Source: Nectonema munidae
Taxonomy: Eukaryota > Nematomorpha > Nectonematoida > Nectonematidae
DNA length: 64,000 nt
Direction: 5' to 3'
Assembly (NCBI GenBank): GCA_030549495.1
Contig: JAUIRK010000561.1
Span: forward strand, 69,501-133,500
Shown here: positions 33,290-44,789 of the stretch, in pieces
Layout of the letters: the number at the start of each line of letters is the position of its first letter
Numbering within the stretch: the first letter of the stretch is position 1
Program-made: the position numbers and the translations under genes
Notes under the pieces: model-generated
Told to the model about the DNA's origin: nothing
What the model saw: only the letters and a program-made list of their open reading frames with translations
The model's database searches: none

Positions 33290-34228
33290 AATTTTTGAGT
33301 ATATAAAAGTAAAAATCTTCGTTAGAAAGTCTATATTTACAGAGTTGGCATTAAATGAGTTAGTTTGCATGAATTAGATACACCCAACAGTTAATGGAGT
33401 TAGTCGACACTTCAGAACCGTATTTAACAACTTGAAGAATAGAACTGTAATAAGGCGGGTCAATATATTTTAGTTAAATGCTCAGTTTCGATTTATGAAT
33501 AGGCATAATTTTGTGAAAGGATATAGAGCTTTTCTGATGACAAAAGGGCTCTCTAGATCAAGGTTTATTTTTTTTCCATTAATGATTCTTAAATATATCG
33601 TTAACTCAGTAAAACGAACTTCTTTATTTTGAGCAATTTTTAGGGATTTTGGTGATAACATTTTTCGGTCACTGCTAAAACAGATTATTTCGTTTTGTTG
33701 ACGTCACAGTTAACAATGCCACGTCATTTCAATGTCCATTCCTAGATGTATTCGACGACTTGTTCTATATACTCAAGGCAGCATTGAGTCGATTTTGGTG
33801 AAACTCTTATTGTCATATCATTAGCAAATTTTAGTGTAGAAATGCCAACTTATGAGTAAATGAGGTCGCTGGTATAAACTTGAACATTACTGATGAAAGA
33901 GCAGAATTTTTTACTATTTCGTATATGACCAATGTAATCATTCCATAAGAGTTACATAGATTGATTAAATAAGAAGCTATTAATACATTTGAGGAAATTA
34001 CCATGTATACCGTTATTCCAGAATTTTAGGATAAGTCTATTTTTCCAAACAGTAACAAAAGCCTTTTCGAAATTTAGAAAAATGCCGATTTGTTGTTTAT
34101 GTCACCTTTGATCTATGTTTTCATAGGATGGAGATATCCCAGTGTTCTTCTACTTTTTATTAAATCTTCTTATGTGAAATCTTCTAACCAAAATCAATAA
34201 GAACACACCTAAACCTATAAATCTATAG

Positions 34229-34330
34229 CAGGGATGTCTAACCCGCAGCCCGCGCGCGATAATGCAACCGACTTAATCTTTTCACGCGACCCACCTATCA
34301 TTCAAACTTTGTTATAAAGACAAATAATGT
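34229..34330. mobile_element. hAT-type transposon end
   Basis: CAGGGATGTCTAACCCGCAG followed by a CG-rich stretch is a classic hAT terminal repeat (CAGGGRTGTC). No inverse partner is found downstream within the window, so only one end is supported. Confidence 0.45.
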
Positions 34331-34690
34331 GCGATATTAGTGACATGATTAGCATTTGTTTGCCACATAATATTCATAATAATAGTTTAGTAAACTAAAT
34401 ATTTATAAACTAATAATTTTAAGATATCTAAATGTACAGCGAGAAAAATTAAATCACGTATTTATGTACCTTAAACAAAAAATGTTGATAGATATATATC
34501 TGACTTGTAAAGTAAACGAGGCCGAGCTTTAATCTCATTTACAGGGGCGCAAAATGCGAATTATTTCAGCATTGTATTGAGTTTAGTTCTGCTTATTTTT
34601 ATTTTCTCCTTCACATTTGTTGCATTAATGTCCTCATCATGACAATAATTTCAGTTTTGAAGTAATTTTAGGAATTATTTTTGTATATAA

Positions 34691-34793
34691 GGTAAAAGTA
34701 AAGGTAACGTGGGGTGTTTTCATCGAGAAAGCACAATTGCACTGCTTGTATCGAACTTTGAGGAAAGTTGGCTTGATGCGGGATCGAACCCAA
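34691..34793 (-). repeat. tRNA-derived SINE, family A, truncated
   Basis: It shares GGGATCGAACCCAAG, AGGAAAGT and the CATCGA...AAAGCACAATTGCACTGC body with the copies at 36446, 53374 and 61589, and it keeps the AAGGTAA tail repeat. The 5' part of the tRNA head is missing. Confidence 0.7.
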
Positions 34794-34807
34794 GCAGGGA
34801 TGGACCG

Positions 34808-34855
34808 AGAGGGGGGGGGATAGGGGGATGCATACCCCCCCCCCCCCCCCCCACC
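34808..34855. repeat. G-run and C-run pair
   Basis: A run of nine G and a run of five G are followed by GATGCATA and about 19 C. The runs could pair into a hairpin or form a G-quadruplex on either strand; exact lengths may be assembly-sensitive. It directly follows the truncated SINE. Confidence 0.6.
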
Positions 34856-35425
34856 AGCAATCTATTCAAGAAAAATTAAGGTTGGAGTCCACCCTAAAAT
34901 AGAAATCAAAATTGATGAAGTCATTGATCGATTTTCAAAGCAAAAAGAAAGAAGAAAAGACTTTGTAATATAATTTTAATCATTTATTTTACATACGTTT
35001 TCAAATTTCTTCCCTAATAAAATGTGTAAAATATTTTGATAATAATTTTGATTCGGTTCGAACATAAGATGGTTTACCAGGTTTCTCGATAAAAATAACT
35101 TTGGTAGTACCCCAAATCTATTTTCCAAAATTAAGACACAATTAAAAATGAGACTTAGTGAAGCAATTCCATCTAAGCTCAACCTAAGCGTTTGAACATG
35201 AAGCGATGTATCTGTTCAATGTAACATTTGAAGTCAATCAAAAGAATAAGCAGAGAAGGTGCAATTTGCATGATAAGGTCCACCAGAAAAAAGTATCGAT
35301 TTATAGTTGACTACTGGAGGATCATTGGTCTTAATAGGTTCCAACAGTTAAATTCTAGAAAGGAACAAACTGCCAAAATATTTAACAAGAGTTGTTGAAA
35401 AAAGAATAATTTGTATAATGCAAAT

Positions 35426-35823
35426 GAGGAACTCATCATCATATCATCCACTCATCATCATCATCAACATAATCATCAACACCATAATAAACCACATCAT
35501 CATCATAAACTACACCATCATCATCATCCATTCATCATCATGATCATCTACTCATTATCATCATCATCATCATCACCATCCATAACATCATCACCAGCGA
35601 CATCATCATTATAATCAACCATATCACCATTATCATCATCCATCATCACATCATTATCATGATCGACCACGTCATTATCATTCCCATCATCATAATCTTC
35701 GTCGCATCATCATTCACTTCATTATCACCGCCATCATCATTCGCATCATCATCATCATCTTAATCCTCAACCACATCACATCATCATCATCATCTACAGT
35801 TACACACACCATCATCAATATTT
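35426..35823. repeat. imperfect (CAT)n trinucleotide array
   Basis: About 400 bases of CAT/ATC triplets with many substitutions (CAC, AAC, ATT). The His-rich and Ser-rich open frames across it are artefacts. ATG/CAT tails are typical of RTE LINEs, so it could have grown from such a tail; no LINE sequence is seen beside it. Confidence 0.9.
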
Positions 35824-36445
35824 GCATATTCAACAGCACTATTAATGAATGGTATTCATGCTATTGTTATTTTCATCATCCAACTTTAATATCACAAAAC
35901 TTCACTTTACACAACTTTATCAATATCGAAATATACTTTTTACTTAGTATAAATGCTATATCAAGGGCATTATAAAAACTTTCTTATCAAAACTGTAAGT
36001 ACAAATTCATCGTACAGCATTGTTCCTACACAGAACTAATTGCAAGCTTTGCATTTAACAATGTATATACGATCATAAAAGAAGTATAATGGCATCTATT
36101 GAGCTGTGTAAAATGGAAGGCATAAATCATTAGTTTTAAGTAAGCAATAAATATTTGAGATGGCATTAACAAAATGACATCTTACGTCTTCTCAGCCTAA
36201 ATCCTCCCTTATTATTATTAGCTTTTGAATATAATTAGCAAAGAGAATAATGTATATGCATTCCTATATATTTCTTTTTCTCTACTTCTCCATTTTTCAC
36301 TGCATCTCGAAAATTACATCCCCTCCCCTTTCATGGAAAATTCCCCTTGAGGACAAATGCCCCCTCTAAACCAGTTAAAATGCTTTACATATAGTTGTTC
36401 ATTTACTTAGTTAATTTGAGTATTGCTATAAATTCTGGTGGAATA

Positions 36446-36571
36446 AGCTGCGTGCGTAGGGTTGGTTAACTCAAGGTCTTCGTTTCGATCCCGCATCAAG
36501 CCTACTTTCCTCATAGTTCGATACAAGCCAATTGGGCCTTATCGATGAAAACATCGGACGTTACCTTTACC
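36446..36571 (+). repeat. tRNA-derived SINE, family A
   Basis: The copy begins with a worn GCGTGCGTAGGGTTGGTTA (A-box region), then CTCAAGGTCTTCGTTTCGATCC (B box), CGCATCAAGCCTACTTTCCTC, a GTTCGATACAAG body and an ACGTTACCTTTACC tail. Compared with the copy at 53374 it lacks about 17 bases between the two promoter boxes. Confidence 0.75.
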
Positions 36572-36904
36572 ATAAAGCTAATATGATTTTTGATCGAAAG
36601 GATATGATAAGATGTAATCATACATATGGTAATTATAAGTATAGAGAAAGAAAGTATTAAAAAATGCAGCAAACTTTGCTATTTTTAACAATAAAAATCA
36701 AATATATATTTAATAAAAGTAAATTACAACCTATTAAGCAATCAAATGAAAAATTGTTTGAAAAATTGGAGGGAATCTCACTTTACCGATGATTTTAAAA
36801 TTTGTTCCCCGATTTGCATAATAATTGACAAGTGCTCAATCAATTTCTAAATGGACCTTAAAACTTTGAGAGCATCTAACCAACTTTACTCATATAATAT
36901 AAGG

Positions 36905-37141
36905 CTATAATCTAATAGAGGTTCTTAGTTTCAATTGGTTTTCCAACTGCTCGTTTCTCAACTTCACTTTCAGCGAATTCTTGATTTGGGTCAAGTACGA
37001 AAAAATGGATTGACAATAACATACTGAAATCACTCGTTTTGCATGTTCAAGGAGAAGAGCACATTCTATCACATTTTTCCAAATTTCCATGCAATTTTCT
37101 CTCTTGTCAAAAGGAAACTTCAGTATGTTATCTTCAGACAT
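36905..37141 (-). pseudogene. hAT transposase C-terminal remnant
   Basis: The minus-strand frame MSEDNILKFPFDKREN... ends with SIFSYLTQIKNSLKVKLRNE followed by QLENQLKLRTSI. This fits the C-terminal dimerisation region of SCAND3/ZBED-type hAT transposases (ESxFSxxTQIKxxxRNRL). It has no catalytic part or terminal repeats beside it and is a stranded fragment. Confidence 0.6.
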
Positions 37142-37569
37142 TTCAATAAGATCTATATATAGAGTTCTTCTCGACGTTTTGATACATCAAAGCCTGTATA
37201 ATACCACACTTGATAGTCCAGAAGCCCTCAAGCGGTGTCAAGCCTACAGGTTCCACTTTTTTAGGGAGGGATCATTTGGTGTTGTTCATCTCGCCGATAG
37301 TTTTAACATAACATGCATAATTTATTAAGCTGAAAATAAGAAAAAGAGCTAAAAAGACTGTGAAAGTAGCATCCAACAATGAAAGAAAGAAAGTGAGCAG
37401 CATATGGTAACATTGTAAATAACTAAAAAAGATAGAAGAAAAAAAGGTATAGAAAATTTTGCTAGGAAAAATCAAGTAGCTTATCCTCTAGTTTTTCTCT
37501 ATCCTTTTCGCACAATTCCATGTTATACCATTACATTTTCTTGCAGCAATAGACTTGCGAAACTTAGGG

Positions 37570-37949
37570 CAAGTGCCGGCGCTAAGAATCGTGAGGCCCA
37601 ATTAGATAGCGGCATCCCTAAAATTTATGTTTCTTTATATTTTTGTGCAGTACAAAAATACAAAATCTTTGTTAGACAAGTTGAATTTTATATTTTTTGA
37701 TAGAAAGAAAGGCACTTTTAGACATAAAATAAGAGTTTTTTTTTTAGAAAAAGCTATTTTTGGATTTTTATTGCAAAATTTCCCCAAAATAGTTCTATAA
37801 TCAATAAATTTAACAATTTGTTTTTCCATTAAACACTTAGAAAACAGAAAAGTTTCAAATAATAATACGTCACCGCTTCGGTTGGGGCTCCTTAAGGTTC
37901 GGGGTCGAATTTGATAAAATTGGGTCAAATAGGCTTAAAACCGGCACTG
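37570..37949. mobile_element. hAT-like MITE with CAGTGCCGG ends
   Basis: The left end reads CAAGTGCCGGCGCTAAG and the right end is the inverse of CAGTGCCGGTTTTAAG. The inner parts share GGCCCAATT/GACCCAATT. It is about 380 bp and AT-rich inside. Flanking bases match only poorly, so a target duplication is not clear. Confidence 0.5.
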
Positions 37950-38336
37950 CCTACAGTTAGTTCATTTAGTCAAATATTTTCGTTCTTTTTAAATCAATTA
38001 AATTATTACTTATTAATGATTTTATTTCATTAGTTTAAATTTCAAAAATCTTTTTTAAAAATAAAACCTATTTTAAATTTCATATTGCATTTCTACTTTT
38101 GTAAATGTAAATGTGCTCGTATTGAAGTTGAGCAAATGATTATAAATTATATTCATCATTATATTTGAAGACGAGAGAAAAATATAATAAAGTAAGGATT
38201 GAAGAGGGAGGGTCGGTTCGGCCAATTGATTTTGCCAATGCGACACTATATCAATCAAAATACCAATGTCAAATATTCCATAACATATGAATAAAAAATG
38301 ATTACGAGGGAAATGAATTTAAACAATTTGTAATTA

Positions 38337-38375
38337 CTATAGTTGGTTGGATGTCAATAAAATCAAAGCACTTTC
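38337..38375 (-). repeat. SINE family B tail fragment
   Basis: It shares the CTGAAAGTGCTTTGAT block and the AACCAAC tail with the SINE at 33108-33289. The tRNA-like head is absent. Confidence 0.4.
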
Positions 38376-38589
38376 AGACGTAAAAGCGTTTTGTGCAAAA
38401 TATTGCAGCCATATTAGGTCATTTGCCATTTTTTGCCAATAAGTCACATTTAAAAAGAATAAATAAGTCTTTGGATTGCGTACTACTTTTTTTTTTTTTT
38501 TTTTTCCGACTTTATTTGTGAGGTTTTTTTTTTTTTTTTTAAAAAAAAAAATAAAAAAACTAACACTCAAAATTTAATTTTTCTTCATT

Positions 38590-39470
38590 AACGTGTGGTG
38601 GGGAAGAGGGACATAAGTGCCCTTTGTGTTCTGAAGAGTTAGCATCCACTTTTCTAAGCCGGACAAATGAAGCTCGCACTGGAAAAAAAGCACTTGAGTT
38701 TCGTTCATTATTTTAAACGCTAAGCTGAACGATTCCACAAATTCAGGTTGGATAACATAGGACAATGTTTTTGCAAAATATCAAGTGTAGTTTGAAAGCT
38801 TTCTACAAAGTTTTAAAAAAATATCTGCTGTCCAAATGTCCCACAACATAGGAGAACAGTTGATATTACATTGCTGCAAAGATATGATATTGAATGTGCT
38901 AACAAGTTCTGAAAGTGTAACGGTGAAGCATTTTCTTGTAAAACAATACCGTTAGGAGAAATGTCTCATGATATATGAGAAGTGGTTTTATTGCTTTGGA
39001 AGTCGATTATCAACATTTCGCAATTCAGCTTGATGAAAAGACGGACGCGGCAAAATGAGCTCAGCTTTGCGTTATGCTCTCAATGAAGTCATTATTAAAA
39101 CGGCGTATTTAATTAAAGCAAATGCCTTCACCGCTTGTTTGTTTTCAGAGTTATGCAAAGAAAATGATTTGGAATTTGAAAAACTCTTGTTGCACTCAAA
39201 CGTGAGGTGATTTTCCAAAAGAAAAAGTATCAAAGCGATACCATGAAAAGAAATCCAGGAATTTCTGCAAAGCAAGCTACATGTAAAAATTTTTCGTATA
39301 TTCCTATCATTTTAGCGAAGATATCTGAATCTATGAATTGCATTAACCTTGCGATGCAAGGAAAAGAAATCAGAGTATACTGCATTCTCATAAAAATTGA
39401 CAGCTTTTGGAATGAAGCTGGAATTATGGCATTCTTAGACAAGAAAAATTTTGCTTGACTTTCGAACATA
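38590..39470 (+). pseudogene. hAT transposase remnant (SCAND3/ZBED-like)
   Basis: Pieces in several frames match this transposase in order. CPLCSEELASTFL lies near 38620, resembling its N-terminal zinc-binding stretch. FAIQLDEKTDAA near 39015 is its first catalytic region (LDES). AFTACLFSELCKENDLEFEK lies near 39130, and ISESMNCINLAMQGKEIRVY near 39320 matches the LNxLNxxLQGK helix region. Several frame changes and stops break it, and no terminal repeats are clear. The 5' part is homologous to 19100-19460. Confidence 0.7.
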
Positions 39471-40603
39471 TATAATCTTATTTTCATCAATAAAGATGTC
39501 CTGGAAGCCAGAAAACACAGTGTAGCATATTTTAGCTAAAATATTTCTCTTTATTTTCCTAGCCTACAAAAATTTAAAATATGCTACCAATTTATCGAAA
39601 ATCCGTTTATAATCTCGATTAGTAATCTGGACTCAGAAAGCCTCTTTATTCAAGAACAGTTTATTGATTTGATTAATGATTGAGAAGGTGCAAAATATGT
39701 TTTTTGTTAAATGTCTGATGTGACAGTTCTATGCTGATGCACTCTATCTGTATAGTTTATAGATAGAAAAGAAAGAGAACAGAAAGAGAAGAGAAAAATA
39801 GAGAGAAGAAGAATAGAAAGAGTGAAGGTCTATACCATGCTTTTTCACCCCCTCTCCCACCCCGAATGTGAGGCCGCGTACAAACAAATGCTGTCAGCAA
39901 ATGATGCGAAAGCGCTACAACAAACAAAAAATGGGAAAAAAATTAAATTTAAAAAAACTTTAATAAAAAAAATCGACAAAAAAAGGATAGATGTCAGTCA
40001 GAGAAGTTTACATGATTTATGATCGCTATATATAGACAATATTTATTTTTCCAAAAAAAATTAAGAGAAACAATGGTGATCATGATGTTGTGTGCATCAT
40101 TAGGAGAGTGGTTTTTTATTTCAACCTTTAATATGTGTCTAGTCATCACATATGTTCTTTGAATAAAATTCCAATTCATTATTTGTGATTAACCAATAGC
40201 ATTACATCTAATTCTGAGTATTATTTAGTATAACGTGTAGTGAATACATAAATTCATAAATATACACATATATAGGCCATAGTACAACAATGTAGTGACG
40301 CTATCACAGTATGAATTGAGGAGAGATGATAATTTAGTGTTTTTGAAGAACGTGTTGTATGTAGGTAGAGGGAGATTTGAGGCAAACAAAAAAACAATAC
40401 AAGCAAAGCAAGTCAAAGTCATGACCGTTTAAGGAGTCACTATCTTTGGCTACATATGGAAAAGATGAGAAGTAGGATGCATTTTTTTGATATCTTCGTT
40501 GTTAACAATCTATTTCTTGTGTCGATTAGTCGATATTTAATTGGCTGTTATGAACGAATGAATATGCACAAACAAAGGGAAAGGAAGGTGATTAGACAGG
40601 GAT

Positions 40604-41121
40604 TTATGACGAATTTGAAACACGGTTTGTTGAAGAGGAAGAGGATGTTTTGGCGGTGGGGTGTGAAGAAGTCTGATTCATTAGATTGAGAACCTGAGTG
40701 AATTCAGAAAAGTTGATGAAACCATCGTGATCTAAGTCCGCTGTTTCAAACATCTTTTTGATGTCTTGTTCCGTGATTTGAGAGTCTAAGCCTTTCATCA
40801 CGTGATACAATTCGTCGTTTGAGATGAGGCCGTCGCCATTTTGATCAAAGATGTTGAACATGGCCACCTTTTCTTGGTGTTGGTTCATGTAATTCATGTA
40901 CTTTGTCATCAGTTCAATGAATGATTGCAAGTTCACCGTGTTAGAAGAATCATTCTTGTTGACTGCGTGAATCATTTTGTGCACTTCTTCGTCTGAGGGA
41001 TTTTCGCCAATTGCTTTCATGATGGAGTGAAGGTCGTGTGCCGTGATTTTGCCCTTTTTGCCTTTGTCGAAGCGATTGAACGTCTTCTTCAGTTGTTCCA
41101 ATACGTTTTCAGGCAGCGGTT
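40604..41121 (-). CDS. calmodulin-like EF-hand protein, main exon
   Basis: This exon encodes a four-EF-hand protein of calmodulin/troponin-C type. With a separate ATGG first exon it would be 173 residues. EF1 (20-31) and EF2 (56-67) have degenerate loops (DKGKKGKITAHD and NKNDSSNTVNLQ) that lack the canonical acidic ligands. EF3 (94-105, DQNGDGLISNDE) and EF4 (130-141, DLDHDGFINFSE) are canonical, so calcium is probably bound only by the C-lobe. A Ser/Thr-rich tail (151-173) extends beyond the calmodulin length. On the minus strand the exon follows a good acceptor (CCTTTTATATACTTGTAG at 41122-41139). The in-frame ATG at 41143 lies within that acceptor region and is probably not used. It is likely a cytosolic calcium sensor. 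Troponin C is a less likely alternative because the active sites differ. Confidence 0.88.
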
Positions 41122-41159
41122 CTACAAGTATATAAAAGGACATATAAAAAATTATAAAA

Positions 41160-41720
41160 GAAAATCATCATCATCATTCATATTTTCATCATTATACCCA
41201 AATTGGAGGATTCCTAACAAAATTCCATGCAAATCTTGTGAACCAAAATTCACAACTGGATATGAAATGGTTTGGGTACGAAATGCATAGAACTCTCAAA
41301 TCAGTTATTATACCATCTTACATCAACACAAAGATGAATATTATCATCAACAGTCTCATTACGACGATGAACGAGTGTGAATATGGTTGTTGAAATGTCG
41401 CGTATCCTGTTCGGCCATTCATTACCGAAAAATTAGGGCCAACATTTTCAGAGTACTCAACATTCTTGTCTCTACTCATCAACATTCTCTTCATCACCAA
41501 TATACTTGTCATCATCATACTTATCAGCATTCTTCTCCCAACGACTCTGTCATCAACATGTTCGTCTCATTAACGTTATAATCAAAAAATTTCGGCTTAT
41601 CATCACCCTCAACAACTTTTCCACTCATAGCCAAACTCTAAATGTTCTCTTCACCTCATCATCATTACCAGATGTGTTGGATATTGGATGCGTATTTCAT
41701 TCCAATATTGATGTAGGTGA
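41160..41720. repeat. scattered CAT/ATC-rich sequence
   Basis: Frequent CATCA and ATCATC motifs, without a strict period, run through this stretch. They lie just upstream of the EF-hand exon and again beyond the right end of the Tigger element (44721-44775). Reading frames here are artefacts. Confidence 0.5.
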
Positions 41721-42189
41721 CTCCTCCGTTACTGACACGTTGACTTCAAAGATTTCGTTCTACAAAAAGTTTACAATTCCTTCTTCCGTTCATGTACATG
41801 AAAAGCCTCTTTGTTTTAAAAAGTTCTGGCCTCTAGATATTAAGTTTACTCTGAATGCATAACAAACACGCTCTAAAAGAATAGTTATAATTGCGATATT
41901 CATGTAAATGTGAAACAGCCTATAGAATAGTAGACGTCGTCGGGGAAGTAATAAAATGGAAGAAGTAAGCTTGTCACGCATACCTTTATGCGCATTCTGA
42001 ATCTTGGGTATTGCAAACATATTTAATTAACGAAACATATTCATCCATATCAGATGTAAGTAAAAAAGGCATTCACCCACCTACACTTATTTTTTTAAAT
42101 AAATTACACAGCATACAACAGAACTTAGTTATATAAAAAAACATAAAAAAGCGATAACAACCTTGCAGCAAACATTTATCTCATTCAAG

Positions 42190-44716
42190 TCAAAACAATC
42201 CCTTTTATTGATGCTAACCAGCTATTTTTAGCGTCTTTAGCTATGTCTCGTTTAAAAAAACGTGAACGCCAAGAATTTATCAGTTTGCTGAAAAAATGTA
42301 ATATTGGTAAATCAACTGTTGGAGATATACTTCGGGAAAAAACATTCCTTTGCAGGCAGTATGAAACCAACGCAAATTAAAATACACAAAGATTTAATAC
42401 AAACTGAAAATTATTGATATAAATGATGGTTGAGAACTTCTTGTGCAAAATATACCTATATCTGGATCTATTATTAAATTAAAGAAAGAACTAAACACAA
42501 AATACCCGATTTGAAAGCACGCGTTATTCTGCAAAAGCATATAAAGTCTGTGGAGAAAATGACAGCGTGGACATACAAGACATGGCTAACAACTTTAAAT
42601 CATCTCCCTCAATCAAATCATCAAAAATTACTTACCTAACGACATATTTAACTGTGATGAGATGGTGTTATTCTTTCGTGCTCTGCCAGAAAAGAACACG
42701 TTCACTTCAAGATCAGAACTGTAAAAGTGCAAAAAAGCAGCAGAATGAGTTGTGTTGTTGGCGTGTAGATTAACGAGAAAAGCTAAACCAATGGTAACAA
42801 TTTTATTTTAAATGTTTCATTTAAACCTCGTTTATTTATCTTCATACGAAAAGGCATTCACTCCACGTTGATTTAAAAATGTTTACAGGAGCAACATCAT
42901 ATTATACAAACAAATAAAGAAGATTGATGACGTCAGATTTTTTCACAGTCTGGATACGCACAGTATTAGGGGTGCACCGGATAGTTAAATTACGGCCGGA
43001 TACCGGATAGGACCGATAGTTAAACAGCATTTGGCAGGATAAAGGGGCCGGATATCAATGATAAGTTTTACTAATAGGGCATGAATTTCATGTTCGAGGA
43101 GCTTTGTAACTAACTACTTTCAGTTCATAAAATCACTCAACTACATTAGTATGCGATTTGATTCTAGCATGCACATAACATATTTTAAAGTTTAATAATA
43201 ATAATAATGTCCAGTTGTTTCGTTGGTAGTGCAACACTAGTTGATACTAAGAGTGTGGAGACAGAGACTTTTGATGAAGCTGCTCACTCTGACTGTGGTG
43301 CCACCAAGGAATTACCCGAAGATAGAAGCGAGGATGCTTTCATGGCTTGCTTCCAGGAAATTGCCAGAACACACGAAAAGGCGAATCCAACAATTACTAA
43401 GTCCAAAGAAGGATATCGAAGATAAGGCAGCCAGCGAATTAGAACTTTACCTCTGCACTCCCCTCCTGCAAAGAAACAAATGCCCGCGCAGTATTGGAAA
43501 CAGGACGAAAAATTTGCACTCCTGAAACATCTGACAGCTAAATACCTATGTACATTGTACATCTGCATCATCGGTATACTCTGAGCGTCTTTTTTCAGAA
43601 TACGCAAAGATTTTTGAAGAAAAGCGAACAAAACTTTTGTCTGAAAAAGGAGAGGAGATGCTTCTATTCATTCACCACAATGGTAGGAAATTTTCAAGAT
43701 AAATTTCGTATACAAGCTGATTTTCTGGAATAGTCCTGCGTGCATGAAATTTTCATTTGTTATTAAATGTTTTGTCACTAATTTGCCTTTCACTGTCTTT
43801 TTAAAGGCCAATTATTATTATTATTTTTAATTTCGTTTTGCTACCTAAATATTGTTTAATTATTAAATGATAATTTTGTTTTGCAATTATCCGGTCGGAT
43901 ATAAGAAGTATCCGGTATTGGTCCGAGTATCGAATTATCGTCAGTATCCGTCCGAATAGACTATCCGGTGCACCCTTACACAGTATCAATGCTATGAAAT
44001 TCAACCTTGGAATATTCTAATGTTCCTTGATAACACTTCATCCCGCACACAAGATGTTCGACTCAGCAATATTACACTTAGGTTTCCAACACCAAATTCA
44101 GCTGTAGAACTTTGCTGCCAGATCACTCTTCTTGAGTGAATTGACTGGATGACTAGTTAGAGCTTGGGACACAGTGGAGAAACTACTATTGAAAAATCAA
44201 TTGCTTTAGTTCCATTTTCACCCCATGAACTTTGAATCATTTAGAAAAAAGTAATGACGAAAACGATGATCGTCAACTTATTTAATTGGCTGCAGGGCTT
44301 AAAATAGACAAGGTTGACGCAAATTTTCATGATACATTGCCTAGTTAGATTACTCCAATGACTAGAAAGAAAATGTGATCGCTAGCCTTTCTGAACCAGA
44401 TTTTGAAAGTGATGAGACGACTAAAGCAATCAGTCAGATAAAACAAAGTTTTTTTTCTCACCAGAAGAAACTCTTGAAGTATTCTAAAAAAATTCCCAAA
44501 AATAGTACGGTCAGTGTACTATTTTTAAAGTGTGACTTTGGGGAGGGGATGCATAAGAGAATTAATGATAAAAGTTTGGCAATCACTGATAAAAAAGGAT
44601 AAAATATATGGTGACAGGTGAAGTAATTTTGAACAATATTTTCACTAAACCAGCCATCACTATAAACCCGTCGTTTTTCTTCGTCTCACGGTGGGTGGTT
44701 TAAGGAAGTTTTACTG
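42190..44716 (+). mobile_element. pogo/Tigger-type transposon split by a hAT element
   Basis: The left part has a CENP-B-like helix-turn-helix (KCNIGKSTVGDILREK near 42300) and KAYKVCGENDSVDIQDM near 42550. The first catalytic region follows (IFNCDEMVLFF then ALPEK near 42650). The right part resumes with ILMFLDNTSSRTQDVRLSN near 44020, where the second Asp lies, and a worn C-terminal tail to about 44600. The right end reads as the inverse of CAGTAAAACTTCCTTAAACC, followed by TA. A matching left end is not found. Many stops and frame changes make it inactive. Confidence 0.8.
42967..43978 (+). mobile_element. 1.0-kb hAT element inserted in the Tigger transposon
   Basis: The ends are TAGGGGTGCACCGGATAG and the inverse of TAAGGGTGCACCGGATAG. 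CACAGTAT flanks both sides perfectly (42959-42966 and 43979-43986). Several CCGGATA copies near each end resemble hAT subterminal repeats. The interior encodes only the C-terminal part of a hAT transposase: an ATG frame at 43207-43425, then ELELYLCTPLLQRN, YWKQDEKFALLKHLTAKYL and SERLFSEYAKIFEEKRTKL in shifting frames. It is an internally deleted, non-autonomous copy. Confidence 0.9.
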
Positions 44717-44789
44717 TACTTCATCATACTCATCACCATCTTTTAACATCATTATTCCAATCATCACACATCATGGCAGAGTAAAACAA

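Noticed and set aside
35411-35614. His/Ser-rich open frame
   Set aside because: It is a translation of the imperfect CAT array.
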